Notes: generated from the letters alone by a model not told the origin. Positions 46,289 through 55,747 are shown, numbered from the stretch's first letter. The stretch is 64,000 bases of DNA from an uncultured Roseibium sp. (GCF_947496995.1 NZ_CANMFD010000006.1:124001-188000); one strand, 5' to 3'. Program-made: numbers and translations.

Positions 46289-46519
46289 GACGCGATTCTC
46301 CCATAAGTAGCTTTCATGGCCAATATATATCTAAAGTTTAGATCGGCCCATGAAATTCATGACTGGCGACAATCCCCGAGGATGGCCGCTTCGGGAAGAA
46401 CCAGTTTATCGGGAAACATGGCGCCAGTTGGGGGACGGCGCGCGAAAGCCGGAATTTGTCGCAAGCCTTGCGGAAATCTGCCGCGCAAATTCCCGCAGGG
46501 CAGGCCTGCTGACCGGCCT

Positions 46520-46984
46520 TTACCGGTCCGCCCGGGTGACCCTCGCGGCAAAGCAGCCCCGGCGGGCGTAATGAAGATGGATGTAGTCGGCTTCCGGGTT
46601 GGCGAAAAACCTGGCGATCAGATCCGCGGCGTTCTCTCCCTCGACTACCTCGGCATCGATGATTTCGTGCCGGGCGTTAAAGGCCCGCACGGACAGGAGA
46701 CGGCTGGCAATTGAGTGCGGGACCGATCCCGGCTCCGGACGGCTTTCCTGCGCGCCCTGCCTGACAAAGATGGCATGGCTGGCTCGGTAGGGCGTTCCGT
46801 TGGGCTGGTGCTCGAAATTCAGCAGGAACACCCGTTCGCCCGCTTCGGCATCGGCCAGGGACACACGGCAGGGAAATGCGCCATCCGAGATATGAACCTG
46901 GATATTCCGCTCCGCGAGTTCGCTCTCCGGCAGGTCGTCCAGATAGGAAAAATCGGCTGCGGGAAGCGGATGGATCTGAAACAT
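46520..46984 (-). CDS. DUF1203 family protein
   Basis: 154 aa, soluble. It matches the DUF1203 pattern: FQIHPLPA at the start, PCRVSLADAEAGERVFLLNFEHQP, YRASHAIFVR, and C-terminal YIHLHYARRGCFAARVTR. No known function. Start ATG 46984 preferred over 47002. Confidence 0.88.
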   Translation of the reverse strand: MFQIHPLPAADFSYLDDLPESELAERNIQVHISDGAFPCRVSLADAEAGERVFLLNFEHQPNGTPYRASHAIFVRQGAQESRPEPGSVPHSIASRLLSVRAFNARHEIIDAEVVEGENAADLIARFFANPEADYIHLHYARRGCFAARVTRADR

Positions 46985-47084
46985 GGGCCAGGGTCTCCTC
47001 AAGTGATTTGAAGCGATCCTGGACCCATGCGCATTGGGAAACGACCCGATTTGCGAGCGTGGCGGAAATCTCGCGTTAAAACTC

Positions 47085-48296
47085 CTAGACCCGCTCCTGC
47101 TGGCGGTGCCAGCTGACCAGCAGAATCATGCCCATGATCACCAGGTAGGGCAGATAGAAACGGGTTTCGTAGTGCGGGAACACCAGGTATTTGGCGCAGA
47201 TCGAGGCAAACACCGCATAAAGCAGGACCCTGGCCCGATCATCCAGTTTCGCCGGCGAAATGCATTTGGCGAAAAACAGCACCTCCGCGAACAGGAGCGC
47301 GAGCCAGGTCTGGCTCATCAGCGACCTGACCGTGGAGCGCACCAGCATGACCAGGTATCCGGAAACGGAAAACGGCGGGTCGAACCCTTCAAGGGTCGGC
47401 ACATATTCCACATGGGTGAACCACATGTGGATCCACCAGCCGGGATGATCCGCGCCGCCGGTCAGCCAGAGATAGGTGGCGAAACTGCCGGCGAAACAGG
47501 CCGTTATGCTCCATCGCCCGGGGCCGTAGATCGCGGCAAAGACGAAAAACACGCCGATGAACGCCAGATGATCCGGGCGGACCAGGAAGGCGGCGAACAG
47601 ACTGACCGCTGCCGGCAAATCGAGCCGTTCGAGATAGAGATAGGCGGCAAGCACCAGGAAGACCGTCGCGTAGAGGTCCGGCGACAGCAATTGCGACGCA
47701 TCCCCGAAGGCCGAAGTGACCAACAGAGCTACGACGACGGGCCCGTACATCAGCGTTCCGGTTCGTGCCATCCAGACAAGCAGAATGGCCCCGACAGCAA
47801 CAGCCGAGGCCAGCGAAATCATCCGCAAGGCCTTCACCGGATCCATGAAATTCGAAAGCAGACGCGCGGTTTCTACATAGAGGATCTTGATCCGGTAAAA
47901 GCCGAGCATGGTGGCGAAGGCGTCCGGGTCTTCCGCCTGGCGGATGCGGTAGGTGCGGTCCTGCGTCAGGGTCAGGTATTCGCCTTCGGACACATTGTCC
48001 TGCACGAAGGCATAGCTCTGCCGGTGCAGCTCACCCGGGTCGTTCACCTCTGGTTCCAGAACCGTCGCCGTATAGGCGAACATGTCCCAGTTGGAGAGCG
48101 GGAAGACGTGAACGACCGCCGCCGTCATGGCGATGAACACGCAGAAAATACCCGCCCCGATCCAGGACCGCAGCGGTCTGTAGAGCCGGCAGAGAAATCC
48201 GTAGACGACAAGGAACGTTCCCTCCAGGCTGCGCTGGGCAAGATTGGGCACTGGCTGAAACTCCCTGATTGGTTGTCCCGGGTTGTCGCATTTCAT
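47085..48296 (-). CDS. polytopic membrane protein, unrecognised
   Basis: 403 aa with about nine to ten membrane helices (first at 45-66, WIGAGIFCVFIAMTAAVVHV). A hydrophilic ~75-residue segment follows helix 1, containing SNWDMFAYTATVLEPEVNDP and YAFVQDNV. This layout, with an acidic WD motif after helix 1 and many helices after, resembles GT-C type glycosyltransferases, but no firm family can be named. Stand-alone gene; nothing nearby indicates a substrate. Confidence 0.75.
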   Translation of the reverse strand: MKCDNPGQPIREFQPVPNLAQRSLEGTFLVVYGFLCRLYRPLRSWIGAGIFCVFIAMTAAVVHVFPLSNWDMFAYTATVLEPEVNDPGELHRQSYAFVQDNVSEGEYLTLTQDRTYRIRQAEDPDAFATMLGFYRIKILYVETARLLSNFMDPVKALRMISLASAVAVGAILLVWMARTGTLMYGPVVVALLVTSAFGDASQLLSPDLYATVFLVLAAYLYLERLDLPAAVSLFAAFLVRPDHLAFIGVFFVFAAIYGPGRWSITACFAGSFATYLWLTGGADHPGWWIHMWFTHVEYVPTLEGFDPPFSVSGYLVMLVRSTVRSLMSQTWLALLFAEVLFFAKCISPAKLDDRARVLLYAVFASICAKYLVFPHYETRFYLPYLVIMGMILLVSWHRQQERV

Positions 48297-48412
48297 TGTA
48301 AGAATTTCGTAAACGGGGAGGACCCACCAGCCGTGGTTGGCACGCGTCCGCTCTTGAATAGATGCAGCGGCCGGATTAGCTACAAGGGTCTGGATGCAAC
48401 GCCGGGGGATTG

Positions 48413-49189
48413 ATGTTTCACCGCCTGTTCTTTGTCTTGTGCGCGCTCGCGGTGGCCGCCCTGCCGGCTGCCCCCCTGTCGGCCGCAGAAGAAAGGCCGC
48501 TGACCGTGTTTGCCGCCGCCAGCACCCGGGAAGCCATGGAAGGCATCGCGGACGCGTTTGAAGAAGAAACCGGTACGAAAGTCGTTTTTTCCTTCGCCGG
48601 TACGGGCACCCTGGCCCGGCAGGTGGAGGCCGGAGCGCCCGCGGACCTGTTTGTCTCCGCCGACGCGGCCTGGATGGACTACGTCCGGGATCACGATGCG
48701 GTCAGCGCGGACAGTATTATCGAATTCGCCTCCAATGCGCTGGTTCTGGTCGGACCTGAAGAAAGCCCTGCCCTGGAACTGACACCGGAGAACCTGCATG
48801 CGGCGCTGAGGGACGGACGGTTGGCCATGGCCGACCCGGAGACGGTTCCGGCCGGGCGCTACGGCAAGGCGGCGCTGGAAACTCTCGGCCTCTGGTCCTC
48901 CGTCTCCGCGCAGCTCGCACCGATGGAAAACGTCAGGATCGCGCTTGCCTCCGTCGCTCGTGGAGACGCACCGCTCGCACTGGTCTACCGGACGGACGCC
49001 CTGGTCGAACCGGTGGTTGCCGTGGTGGCGGACTTGCCACCGGAGAGCCACCCCCCGATCCGCTATCTTGCGGCGCTGACCAGCGCCCGGACACATCCTT
49101 CCGCTCCCGACTTTCTGGCTTTCCTGGAAGGGCCGCGCGCACGGGAAATCTTGCACTCGCTGGGGTTTCTGACCGATAAGGTGAATTAA
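48413..49189 (+). CDS. modA: molybdate ABC transporter substrate-binding protein
   Basis: 258 aa. Signal peptide about 1-24 (ending PLSAAEE). ModA features: LTVFAAASTREAMEGIADAFEEETG, FSFAGTGTLARQVEAGAPADLFVSAD, and ALVYRTDA near the C-terminus. Binds periplasmic molybdate or tungstate. ATG 48413 has GGGGGAT upstream. First gene of modABC. Confidence 0.94.
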   Translation: MFHRLFFVLCALAVAALPAAPLSAAEERPLTVFAAASTREAMEGIADAFEEETGTKVVFSFAGTGTLARQVEAGAPADLFVSADAAWMDYVRDHDAVSADSIIEFASNALVLVGPEESPALELTPENLHAALRDGRLAMADPETVPAGRYGKAALETLGLWSSVSAQLAPMENVRIALASVARGDAPLALVYRTDALVEPVVAVVADLPPESHPPIRYLAALTSARTHPSAPDFLAFLEGPRAREILHSLGFLTDKVN

Positions 49190-49280
49190 GGTACATTGCC
49201 TGCACATGGACTCATGTGCAGGCGGAGTGCTTTGAACGGTCGGGTTCCGGCCGGTCTGAAACCCGGCAGATTGAGCGCAC

Positions 49281-49988
49281 GTGGACTTTTTTCATCTTCA
49301 ACCCGCCGAATGGCAGGCTTTGGTCCTGACCCTGAAAGTGGCCGCCGCGGCGCTGCTCGTGGCGCTGCCGCTTGCCGTTCTGGTCGCCTACCTGCTGGCG
49401 CGCTACCGGTTTCCCGGACACGGCATCGTCAATGCACTCGTGCATATGCCGCTTGTGCTGCCGCCGGTCGTGACCGGCTACCTGCTGCTTCTGGCCTTCG
49501 GCCGCAAGGGGCCTGTCGGCACATTCCTTTCGGAAACCTTCGGCATCAGCTTCGCGTTCAACTGGACCGGCGCGGCACTCGCGGCCGGGGTCATGGCGTT
49601 TCCCCTGATGGTCCGCCCGATCCGCATTTCCTTCGAGGCGGTCGATCCCAAGCTCGAGGCGGCAGCCAAATCTCTCGGTGCCCATAGGGTCATCGCCTTC
49701 CTGACGGTGACGCTCCCCCTCGCCGTGCCGGGCATCCTCGGCGGTGCGATCCTGGGGTTTGCCAAGGCGATGGGCGAATTCGGCGCAACGATCACCTTCG
49801 TTTCCAACATTCCCGGCGAAACCCGCACCCTGGCGCTTGCGCTCTACACCGCAACGCAGACGCCGAGTGGCGATCTCGCCGCCTTCCGCCTGACGCTGAT
49901 CGCGGCCGTCGTGGCCTTCGCCGCGCTGATCGCCTCTGAAGTCTTCGCCCGCCGTCTGCGCGGGAGAATCGGCGGCGATCATGATTGA
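49281..49988 (+). CDS. modB: molybdate ABC transporter permease
   Basis: 235 aa, GTG start, five to six membrane helices. The EAA loop that contacts ModC is seen as EAAAKSLGAHRVIAFLTVTLPLAVPGI. ALPLAVLVAYLLARYRFPG and PPVVTGYLLL are typical. Its last 8 bases overlap modC. Confidence 0.94.
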   Translation: MDFFHLQPAEWQALVLTLKVAAAALLVALPLAVLVAYLLARYRFPGHGIVNALVHMPLVLPPVVTGYLLLLAFGRKGPVGTFLSETFGISFAFNWTGAALAAGVMAFPLMVRPIRISFEAVDPKLEAAAKSLGAHRVIAFLTVTLPLAVPGILGGAILGFAKAMGEFGATITFVSNIPGETRTLALALYTATQTPSGDLAAFRLTLIAAVVAFAALIASEVFARRLRGRIGGDHD

Positions 49989-51087
49989 CATCAACATCAG
50001 GGGTCGCGTCGGCCGGCTGGACATCGTGGCGCAATTCGAGGGACGCGGCGGCGTCACTTCGCTGTTCGGACAATCCGGTGCCGGAAAGACCACCGTGACC
50101 AACATGATTGCCGGTCTGGCGACGCCCTCCTCGGGACATATCTCGGTCAACGGCACGGTCCTGTTCGACGCGGACAAGGGCATTGACCTGCCAATTCAAA
50201 AAAGACGCATCGGCCATGTCTTTCAGGATGCGCGCCTGTTTCCGCATTTGAGCGTCCGCGCCAACCTCACGTATGCGCGCTGGGCGGGCCGCAGGTCCGG
50301 GACGCGGGATTTTGACGAAGTTATCGATCTGCTCGGGTTGAAGGACCTGCTCGGCCGCAAACCCGAAACGCTTTCCGGCGGTGAGCGGCAGCGGGTTGCC
50401 ATCGGCCGGGCGCTTCTGTCCGGCCCGCGGCTGCTGATCATGGACGAGCCTCTGGCGAACCTCGATCACGCCCGCCGCAATGATATCCTGCCCTATCTCG
50501 ACCGGCTCTGCATCGAAGCGGGTATTCCGATCATCTATGTCAGCCACTCCATCGAGGAGGTGACGCGCCTCTCCAATACGCTTGTGCTGCTGTCGGAGGG
50601 CAGGACGCAAGCCTACGGTCCGGTCGCCGAGATGCTGGCGCGCGAAGATCTGGTTCGCGTGACCGGCCACCGTGAGGCGAGCGCGCTGTTGAGCGGTACC
50701 GTCAGCAGGATCGACGCGGCCTGGGGTCTTGCGCATGTCGATATCGGCGGCCCGGAGCTGCAGATCCCGGGACTGGCGGCCGCACCGGGCGACGCGGTTC
50801 GTTTGCGCATTCTCGCCCGCGACGTTGCGCTCGCCGTCGTCCCCCCGGAAGGTCTTTCCATTCGCAACGCGCTCCCCGCGACAATCGAAAGCATTTCAGG
50901 AGAGGCGGGTCCCTACGCGGAAATCCTGTGTTCCCTGGCCGGCCAGACGATCCGCGCCCGCATCACCCGGGCTTCGGTGTCGGATCTCGGACTGAAACCG
51001 GGCATGGCCGTGACTGCGCTGATCAAGAGCGTTTCAATCGACCGGGGGCAGAGCACGCTGGCGCCGCCGGTATCCGGGGAGACCTGA
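49981..51087 (+). CDS. modC: molybdate ABC transporter ATPase
   Basis: 368 aa. Walker A GQSGAGKTT, Q-loop VFQDARLFPH, signature LSGGERQRVAIGRAL, Walker B LLIMDEPLANLD and switch His in VSHSIEEV. The C-terminal MOP/TOBE domain (about 285-365, LPATIESIS...VTALIKSVSI) is the molybdate-sensing regulatory domain. Overlaps modB by 8 nt (coupled translation). No modE regulator or ModE-type palindrome is seen. Confidence 0.95.
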   Translation: MIDINIRGRVGRLDIVAQFEGRGGVTSLFGQSGAGKTTVTNMIAGLATPSSGHISVNGTVLFDADKGIDLPIQKRRIGHVFQDARLFPHLSVRANLTYARWAGRRSGTRDFDEVIDLLGLKDLLGRKPETLSGGERQRVAIGRALLSGPRLLIMDEPLANLDHARRNDILPYLDRLCIEAGIPIIYVSHSIEEVTRLSNTLVLLSEGRTQAYGPVAEMLAREDLVRVTGHREASALLSGTVSRIDAAWGLAHVDIGGPELQIPGLAAAPGDAVRLRILARDVALAVVPPEGLSIRNALPATIESISGEAGPYAEILCSLAGQTIRARITRASVSDLGLKPGMAVTALIKSVSIDRGQSTLAPPVSGET

Positions 51088-51124
51088 ATTGCAGGCAAAG
51101 AGGCGCCTGCCATATACTGGCGCA

Positions 51125-52909
51125 ATGACACGTGGATCGCGGCGCCGGGCATGGCGCAATCTGAAACTGGGGATCGGGGCGGCCATGGTGGCGGTGAGCC
51201 TGGCAATCCTGTGGCTGACCGGCTTGGCCAGCCTGCGCCTGACCCTGGCCGAGATCGAGACCCGGGCGGAGGCCAATCTTGCCGTGCAGGCCGCCGTTCT
51301 GGAACGGCTTCTGGACAAGTTCCGGCTGCTGTCGCCGCTATTGGCGCGCGGACCTGAAACGGGCCGTCTGGTGTCCGGTCTCGACATTGCCCTGGACCGG
51401 ACCATCACCTCCGTCGCGGCTGGCATGTCCGGCGCGGAGGAAGTCTGGCTGATGGACCCGCTCGGCCGTGTCATCGTCACGAGCCAGCATGGTGTTCCTT
51501 TCGGAGCGATCGGCGGCGGCGCCTCCATTGCCGAAGCCTTCGGGCAGGCAAGACAGGGCCAGCTCGGGCGCCAGCTCATTGCCGGAAACCCGCAGACTGC
51601 GGCCAGCTATGTGTTCGCTTCGCCACTGCGCAATGGCGACCAGCTGATCGGTATTCTGGCCGTTCGCGTCAGCCTGGAGGATGTCGAACAGGCCTGGGCC
51701 CTCAGCAAGGATCCGATCCTGGCGCTGGACGACGAAGGCCGCGTCGTGGTGACCAACGTGCCGGGATGGCGCGGCAAGTTCGTCTCCGAACTGGATTTCG
51801 GGCGGGATATTGCCCGTCTTTCCGGCCTCAGCCGCCTCAGCCTGTTGCTGCCCTCCTCCGGCGGGACGAATAATTACATGCCCTTGACCACGTCCCTGCC
51901 CGTTCTGGGCTGGACTGTCGAAACCCTGGTCAGTGTCGACGATGCGCGCCAGCAGTCGGCCTGGGCCATGGTCGCCGCGCTGCTGGGCTGTGTGATCGCG
52001 GCGGGTGGCCTGTGGATCGTTCTTCTGCGTCGGGAGGAATTCAGCCGCCAGATCCGCCGTGACAAGGCTGTCTCCCTGCGGCTGGAACGGCGAGTACGAA
52101 GCCGTACGATGGAATTGCGCAAGGCGAACGAACTTCTGGAAGAGGAAGTGCGCGAGCGCGAGCAGGCGGAAACCAATCTGCGCCTGGCCCAGGCCGAACT
52201 GGTGCAGGCGGCGAAGCTCGCCACCCTGGGACGGATGTCGGCGGCCCTCAGCCACGAATACAACCAGCCGCTGGCAGCCATCCGCTCGGACGCGGAGGTC
52301 GCCGAAATGCTGATCGATCGCGGCCGGGCCGAGGAAGCCCGGGCCAACCTCACCCGGATCGGCGGCATGGTCTCCCGCATGGCCGAAATCGCCAAGACCC
52401 TGAAAGGCTTCACCCGCAAGTCCGGAACGGAAATCCGGGCCGTTTCGCTTCGCAAGGTGATCGACGAGACGTTGCTGCTGCTGCAGCCGCAGATCAAGCA
52501 GAGCGCGGTTGAGGTGATCGCGGAGCTGCCTGAAACCGACATTATCGTCAAGGGCGGGCAGATCCGGCTGGAACAGGTGATGATCAATCTGCTTTCCAAC
52601 GCGCTGGACGCGGTCGGCGGAAGGCAACGACCTCAGGTCACTCTCATGCTCCGCCGCGAGGGCACGGATGCCGTCCTGAGCGTCCGGGATAACGGGACCG
52701 GAATAGATGAGGACGTCATGCCGCAGATCTTCGATCCGTTTTTCACCACCAAGGATGTCGGCGCGGGACTTGGGCTCGGCCTGTCGATTGCCTATAAGAT
52801 CGTTCATGATTTTTCCGGCTCGCTGAAAGTGGCGAACCGGGAGGGCGGCGGCGCGGAATTCACCATGCGGCTGCCGATCGCGGATAAACAGCTGCTGGCG
52901 GCGGAATAA
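51125..52909 (+). CDS. dctB: DctB-type sensor histidine kinase
   Basis: 594 aa. TM1 about 15-38, a periplasmic double-Cache-like sensor (about 40-265, LLARGPETGRLVSGLD, SYVFASPLRNGDQLIGILAVRV), TM2 about 275-297, a coiled-coil (RRVRSRTMELRKANELLEEEVRERE), then the kinase: H-box LSHEYNQPLAAIRSD (His377), N-box NLLSNALDAV, DNGTGID and GLGLGLSIAYKI. In rhizobia DctB senses C4-dicarboxylates. An alternative TTG start at 51089 with GGGGAG upstream would add 12 residues. Followed 11 nt later by dctD; the probable target TRAP operon lies 3 kb downstream. Confidence 0.93.
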   Translation: MTRGSRRRAWRNLKLGIGAAMVAVSLAILWLTGLASLRLTLAEIETRAEANLAVQAAVLERLLDKFRLLSPLLARGPETGRLVSGLDIALDRTITSVAAGMSGAEEVWLMDPLGRVIVTSQHGVPFGAIGGGASIAEAFGQARQGQLGRQLIAGNPQTAASYVFASPLRNGDQLIGILAVRVSLEDVEQAWALSKDPILALDDEGRVVVTNVPGWRGKFVSELDFGRDIARLSGLSRLSLLLPSSGGTNNYMPLTTSLPVLGWTVETLVSVDDARQQSAWAMVAALLGCVIAAGGLWIVLLRREEFSRQIRRDKAVSLRLERRVRSRTMELRKANELLEEEVREREQAETNLRLAQAELVQAAKLATLGRMSAALSHEYNQPLAAIRSDAEVAEMLIDRGRAEEARANLTRIGGMVSRMAEIAKTLKGFTRKSGTEIRAVSLRKVIDETLLLLQPQIKQSAVEVIAELPETDIIVKGGQIRLEQVMINLLSNALDAVGGRQRPQVTLMLRREGTDAVLSVRDNGTGIDEDVMPQIFDPFFTTKDVGAGLGLGLSIAYKIVHDFSGSLKVANREGGGAEFTMRLPIADKQLLAAE

Positions 52910-52920
52910 GGCACATCCAT

Positions 52921-54255
52921 ATGGACCAGGCGACCGTGCTTTTGGTTGACGACGAGGCGGATCTGCGCGGATCGCTTTCCCAGGGGCTGGAACTGTCCGG
53001 TCAGAAGGTCTTTGCATCGGGGACGCCTGAAGAAGCGCTGGAATGCATCAATCGCGGTTTTTACGGTGTTCTGGTGACGGACATCCGCATGCCGGGCACG
53101 GACGGCTTTCAGGTCATGAAACGCGCCTTTGAAATCGATCCGGCCCTTCCGGTCGTTCTGATCACCGGACATGGCGACGTGCCGCTGGCGGTCGAGGCGA
53201 TGCGGGCAGGCGCATATGACTTCATGGAAAAGCCCTTCTCCGTGTCCCGGCTCGCCTCCGTGGTCGAGCGTGCGCTGGACAAGCGCAGGCTGGTTCTGGA
53301 AAACCGCAAGCTGCGCGAGGAACTGGCCGACAGGACCGGGCTGGAAAGCCGTCTGGTGGGGCGGACGCCGGCCATGGATCTGCTGCGCCGCAATGTCATG
53401 GCGCTGGCCGCCACCGATGCCGACATACTGATCCTCGGCGAAACCGGGTCCGGCAAGGAAGTCGTTGCGCGGGCTCTGCATGACGAAGGTCCGCGCCGCA
53501 AAAGACCGTTCGTTGCGCTGAACTGCGGCGCGCTTCCGGCGGAAATCATCGAATCCGAGCTCTTCGGTCACGAGAAGGGCGCCTTTACCGGCGCCAGCGG
53601 CCAGCGGATCGGCAAGCTCGAGCACGCCCATGGCGGCACGGTGTTTCTCGACGAGATCGAATCCATGCCGCTGGAACTCCAGGTCAAGCTGCTGCGGGTG
53701 ATCGAAACCCGGACGATCGAACGGCTCGGGTCCAATCGTCCGATAGAACTGGATGTCCGCTTCATTGCGGCCACCAAGGAGGATCTGGAGACAGCCGGCA
53801 AGCAAGGCCGATTCCGGCTGGACCTCTTCTACCGTCTCAATGTGGTGAATGTCGAAATTCCGCCGCTTCGTGAGCGCCTTGAGGATATCCCGCTGCTGTT
53901 CCGCCATCTGGCCATCGAGGCCCGTGCCCGCTACCGGCGCGAGATTCCCGATATCGACGAGGAGTTCCTGGCGGGACTGATGACGCGCGAGTGGCCCGGC
54001 AACGTCCGGGAACTGCGTAATATCGCCGACCGGTTCGTGCTGGGGCTGGAGCCGGCCGGTGCGCCGCGGACGGCCGGCGGTTCATCCCTTTTCGATCAGG
54101 TGGCTTCCTATGAACGGGCACTCATTGCCGCCGAACTGAAGCGCAACGACGGCGCCATCAAACCGACCTACGAACATCTCGGGATTTCCCGCAAGGCCCT
54201 CTACGAAAAGATGCGCAAATACGGGCTAGGCAGGGAGGAAGTGGCTCTCGATTAG
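52921..54255 (+). CDS. dctD: DctD-type sigma-54-dependent response regulator
   Basis: 444 aa, NtrC family. Receiver domain (about 5-120) with phosphorylation site VTDIRMPG (Asp54) and KPF lysine; AAA+ domain (about 145-375) with Walker A GETGSGKE, the sigma-54-contacting GAFTGA loop and Walker B GGTVFLDEIES; C-terminal Fis-type HTH (YEHLGISRKALYEKMRKYGL). It activates sigma-54 promoters when phosphorylated by DctB. The perfect sigma-54 promoter and paired dyads before dctP (55716-55868) are the obvious target. Confidence 0.95.
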   Translation: MDQATVLLVDDEADLRGSLSQGLELSGQKVFASGTPEEALECINRGFYGVLVTDIRMPGTDGFQVMKRAFEIDPALPVVLITGHGDVPLAVEAMRAGAYDFMEKPFSVSRLASVVERALDKRRLVLENRKLREELADRTGLESRLVGRTPAMDLLRRNVMALAATDADILILGETGSGKEVVARALHDEGPRRKRPFVALNCGALPAEIIESELFGHEKGAFTGASGQRIGKLEHAHGGTVFLDEIESMPLELQVKLLRVIETRTIERLGSNRPIELDVRFIAATKEDLETAGKQGRFRLDLFYRLNVVNVEIPPLRERLEDIPLLFRHLAIEARARYRREIPDIDEEFLAGLMTREWPGNVRELRNIADRFVLGLEPAGAPRTAGGSSLFDQVASYERALIAAELKRNDGAIKPTYEHLGISRKALYEKMRKYGLGREEVALD

Positions 54256-54283
54256 ATTTCTGAGCCCTCGATCTGAAACGTCA

Positions 54284-54310
54284 TGTCACAAACCGGGCTC
54301 TTCACGCGTC
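54284..54310 (+). promoter_or_regulatory. predicted ECF41-type promoter
   Basis: TGTCACA (54284-54290), a spacer of exactly 16 nt, then CGTC (54307-54310). This matches the promoter described for ECF41 sigma factors. It lies 38 nt upstream of the carboxymuconolactone decarboxylase gene that precedes the ECF41 gene, so the sigma factor probably drives its own operon. Confidence 0.75.
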
Positions 54311-54347
54311 TCTTGAATGTCACCCCCTGAACACATGGAAGACATTC

Positions 54348-54779
54348 ATGACCAATGCGACGTCCATCAACTATCTGCAGTTCATCCCCTCGGTCTTGCA
54401 GAGCTTCAGTGCCGCAAGCGGAGAAATCGGCAAGACGGACCTTGAGCCGAAACTGCGGCACCTGATCGATCTGCGCGCTTCCCAGATCAATCAATGCGCC
54501 TATTGCGTGAAGTTGCACACGAAGGAAGCGCTTGAAGCCGGCGACAGTCACGAGCGGATCGAACGCCTGACCGTCTGGCGGCATGTGGCGGATTTCACTC
54601 CGGCGGAAAAGGCGGCATTCGCCTGGACGGAGGCCTTGACCAGTCTGGAGGTTGAAACCGACTATGAAAGCCTGCGGGCTGCATTGCGCGGGCATTTCGA
54701 CGATGCTCAGATCAGCGCCATGACGTCGGCCATCGCCATGATCAATCTCTGGAACCGGATGCAGGTGTCGAACCATTAA
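54348..54779 (+). CDS. carboxymuconolactone decarboxylase/AhpD-like protein (ECF41 partner)
   Basis: 143 aa. AhpD-fold core with redox pair CAYC in INQCAYCVKLHTKEALEAG, followed by ERLTVWRHVADFTPAEKAAFAWTEALT. Such proteins act as peroxidase-type or decarboxylase enzymes. ECF41 sigma factors are regularly encoded with exactly this class of gene. Its stop is 1 nt before the sigma factor start. The ATG at 54348 follows the predicted ECF41 promoter. Confidence 0.93.
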   Translation: MTNATSINYLQFIPSVLQSFSAASGEIGKTDLEPKLRHLIDLRASQINQCAYCVKLHTKEALEAGDSHERIERLTVWRHVADFTPAEKAAFAWTEALTSLEVETDYESLRAALRGHFDDAQISAMTSAIAMINLWNRMQVSNH

Positions 54780-54780
54780 G

Positions 54781-55695
54781 ATGAGCGGGACTTCAGACAG
54801 CGGTCTCTTCGAAGCCGCCCGTCCGCGCCTTCTGGGCCTGGCCTACCGCATGCTGGGCTCCATGGCGGATGCGGAAGATGCGGTTCAGGACACTTTCGTC
54901 AAATGGCAGAGTGTCGAGAAGGCGTCGATCGTCAACGCCGATGCCTTCCTGACGGCGGTCTGCACCAATCGCTGTCTGGACCTGTTGAAATCCGCCCACA
55001 GGAAACGGGTCGACTATGTCGGCCCGTGGATCCCCGAACCGCTTCACATCGAGGCGGAGGCAACGCCCGAAGGGGACCTGGACCGTGCGCAGTCGCTGAC
55101 GACCGCTTTCTTGCTGCTGCTGGAGCGTCTCAGCCCGAAAGAGCGCGCGGCCTACCTGCTTCGGGAGGTCTTCGCCAAACCCTATGAAGAGGTTGCGGCG
55201 GCGCTGGGCATCAGCGAAACGGCCTGTCGCCAGCTTGTCTCGCGGGCCGGCAAACACATTCAGGACCCGGCGTCTCGCTTCGTGCCGTCGCCCGACCATC
55301 AGCAGCGCATGCTGGGTGCCTTCATGACGGCACTGGAAAGCGGCTCCACCGAGCAACTCAGCGGGCTCCTGGCGGAAAGCGTTCAGTTCCGGTCCGACGG
55401 CGGCGGCAAGGCAACGGCCCTGGGGCGTGTCCTGGAAGGTCGGGACGGCGTTGCAAAATATGTTGCGCGAATCATGTCCCGGCTCTGGGGCGGCGGTCCG
55501 GTTGAACCTTGCAACATCAACGGATTGAAGGGGTTTCTCCTGCTGGAGGACTCGCGCGTCGTGACCGCACTGACGCTCGGCTACGACGGCGATGGCCGCA
55601 TCGACCGGATCTTCATTATCCGCAACCCGGACAAGCTCAAGCGGATCACAAGCCCGCTGCGGCACGACCCCGCCAGTGGCGCTCTCTGGCAATAA
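54781..55695 (+). CDS. ECF41-group RNA polymerase sigma factor with SnoaL-like C-terminal domain
   Basis: 304 aa. Sigma-2 region (RPRLLGLAYRMLGSMADAEDAVQDTFVKW), sigma-4 region (LSPKERAAYLLREVFAKPYEEVAAALGISETACRQLVSRA), and a ~110-residue C-terminal SnoaL-like extension instead of an anti-sigma partner. The extension carries the ECF41 signatures DGGGK and NPDKL. In ECF41 factors this tail regulates sigma activity in cis. Co-transcribed with the AhpD-like gene from a consensus ECF41 promoter. Confidence 0.95.
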   Translation: MSGTSDSGLFEAARPRLLGLAYRMLGSMADAEDAVQDTFVKWQSVEKASIVNADAFLTAVCTNRCLDLLKSAHRKRVDYVGPWIPEPLHIEAEATPEGDLDRAQSLTTAFLLLLERLSPKERAAYLLREVFAKPYEEVAAALGISETACRQLVSRAGKHIQDPASRFVPSPDHQQRMLGAFMTALESGSTEQLSGLLAESVQFRSDGGGKATALGRVLEGRDGVAKYVARIMSRLWGGGPVEPCNINGLKGFLLLEDSRVVTALTLGYDGDGRIDRIFIIRNPDKLKRITSPLRHDPASGALWQ

Positions 55696-55715
55696 GCCGC
55701 ATCCTGTGCTCCCAG

Positions 55716-55735
55716 ATGTGTCGATTTCGACACAT
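55716..55735. promoter_or_regulatory. perfect dyad, predicted DctD upstream activator site 1
   Basis: ATGTGTCGATTTCGACACAT, a perfect 20-bp palindrome about 120 nt upstream of the -12 element of the dctP sigma-54 promoter, a typical distance for an enhancer-binding protein. A weaker copy lies 32 nt downstream. Confidence 0.6.
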
Positions 55736-55747
55736 GGACGCTCTGAC

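Noticed and set aside
46350..46571. 73-aa plus-strand frame between the PEP-mutase-like and DUF1203 genes
   Set aside because: Protein-like in its first half, but it has no good ribosome-binding site, runs 52 nt into the end of DUF1203 on the other strand, and belongs to no family I know.
48297..48412. ModE site or molybdenum-cofactor riboswitch before modA
   Set aside because: The short gap shows no ModE-type palindrome and is too short for the riboswitch fold.
47034..48413. 459-aa plus-strand frame opposite the membrane protein gene
   Set aside because: Composition rich in Arg/Gly/His/Gln without domain features; the opposite frame has regular membrane helices.
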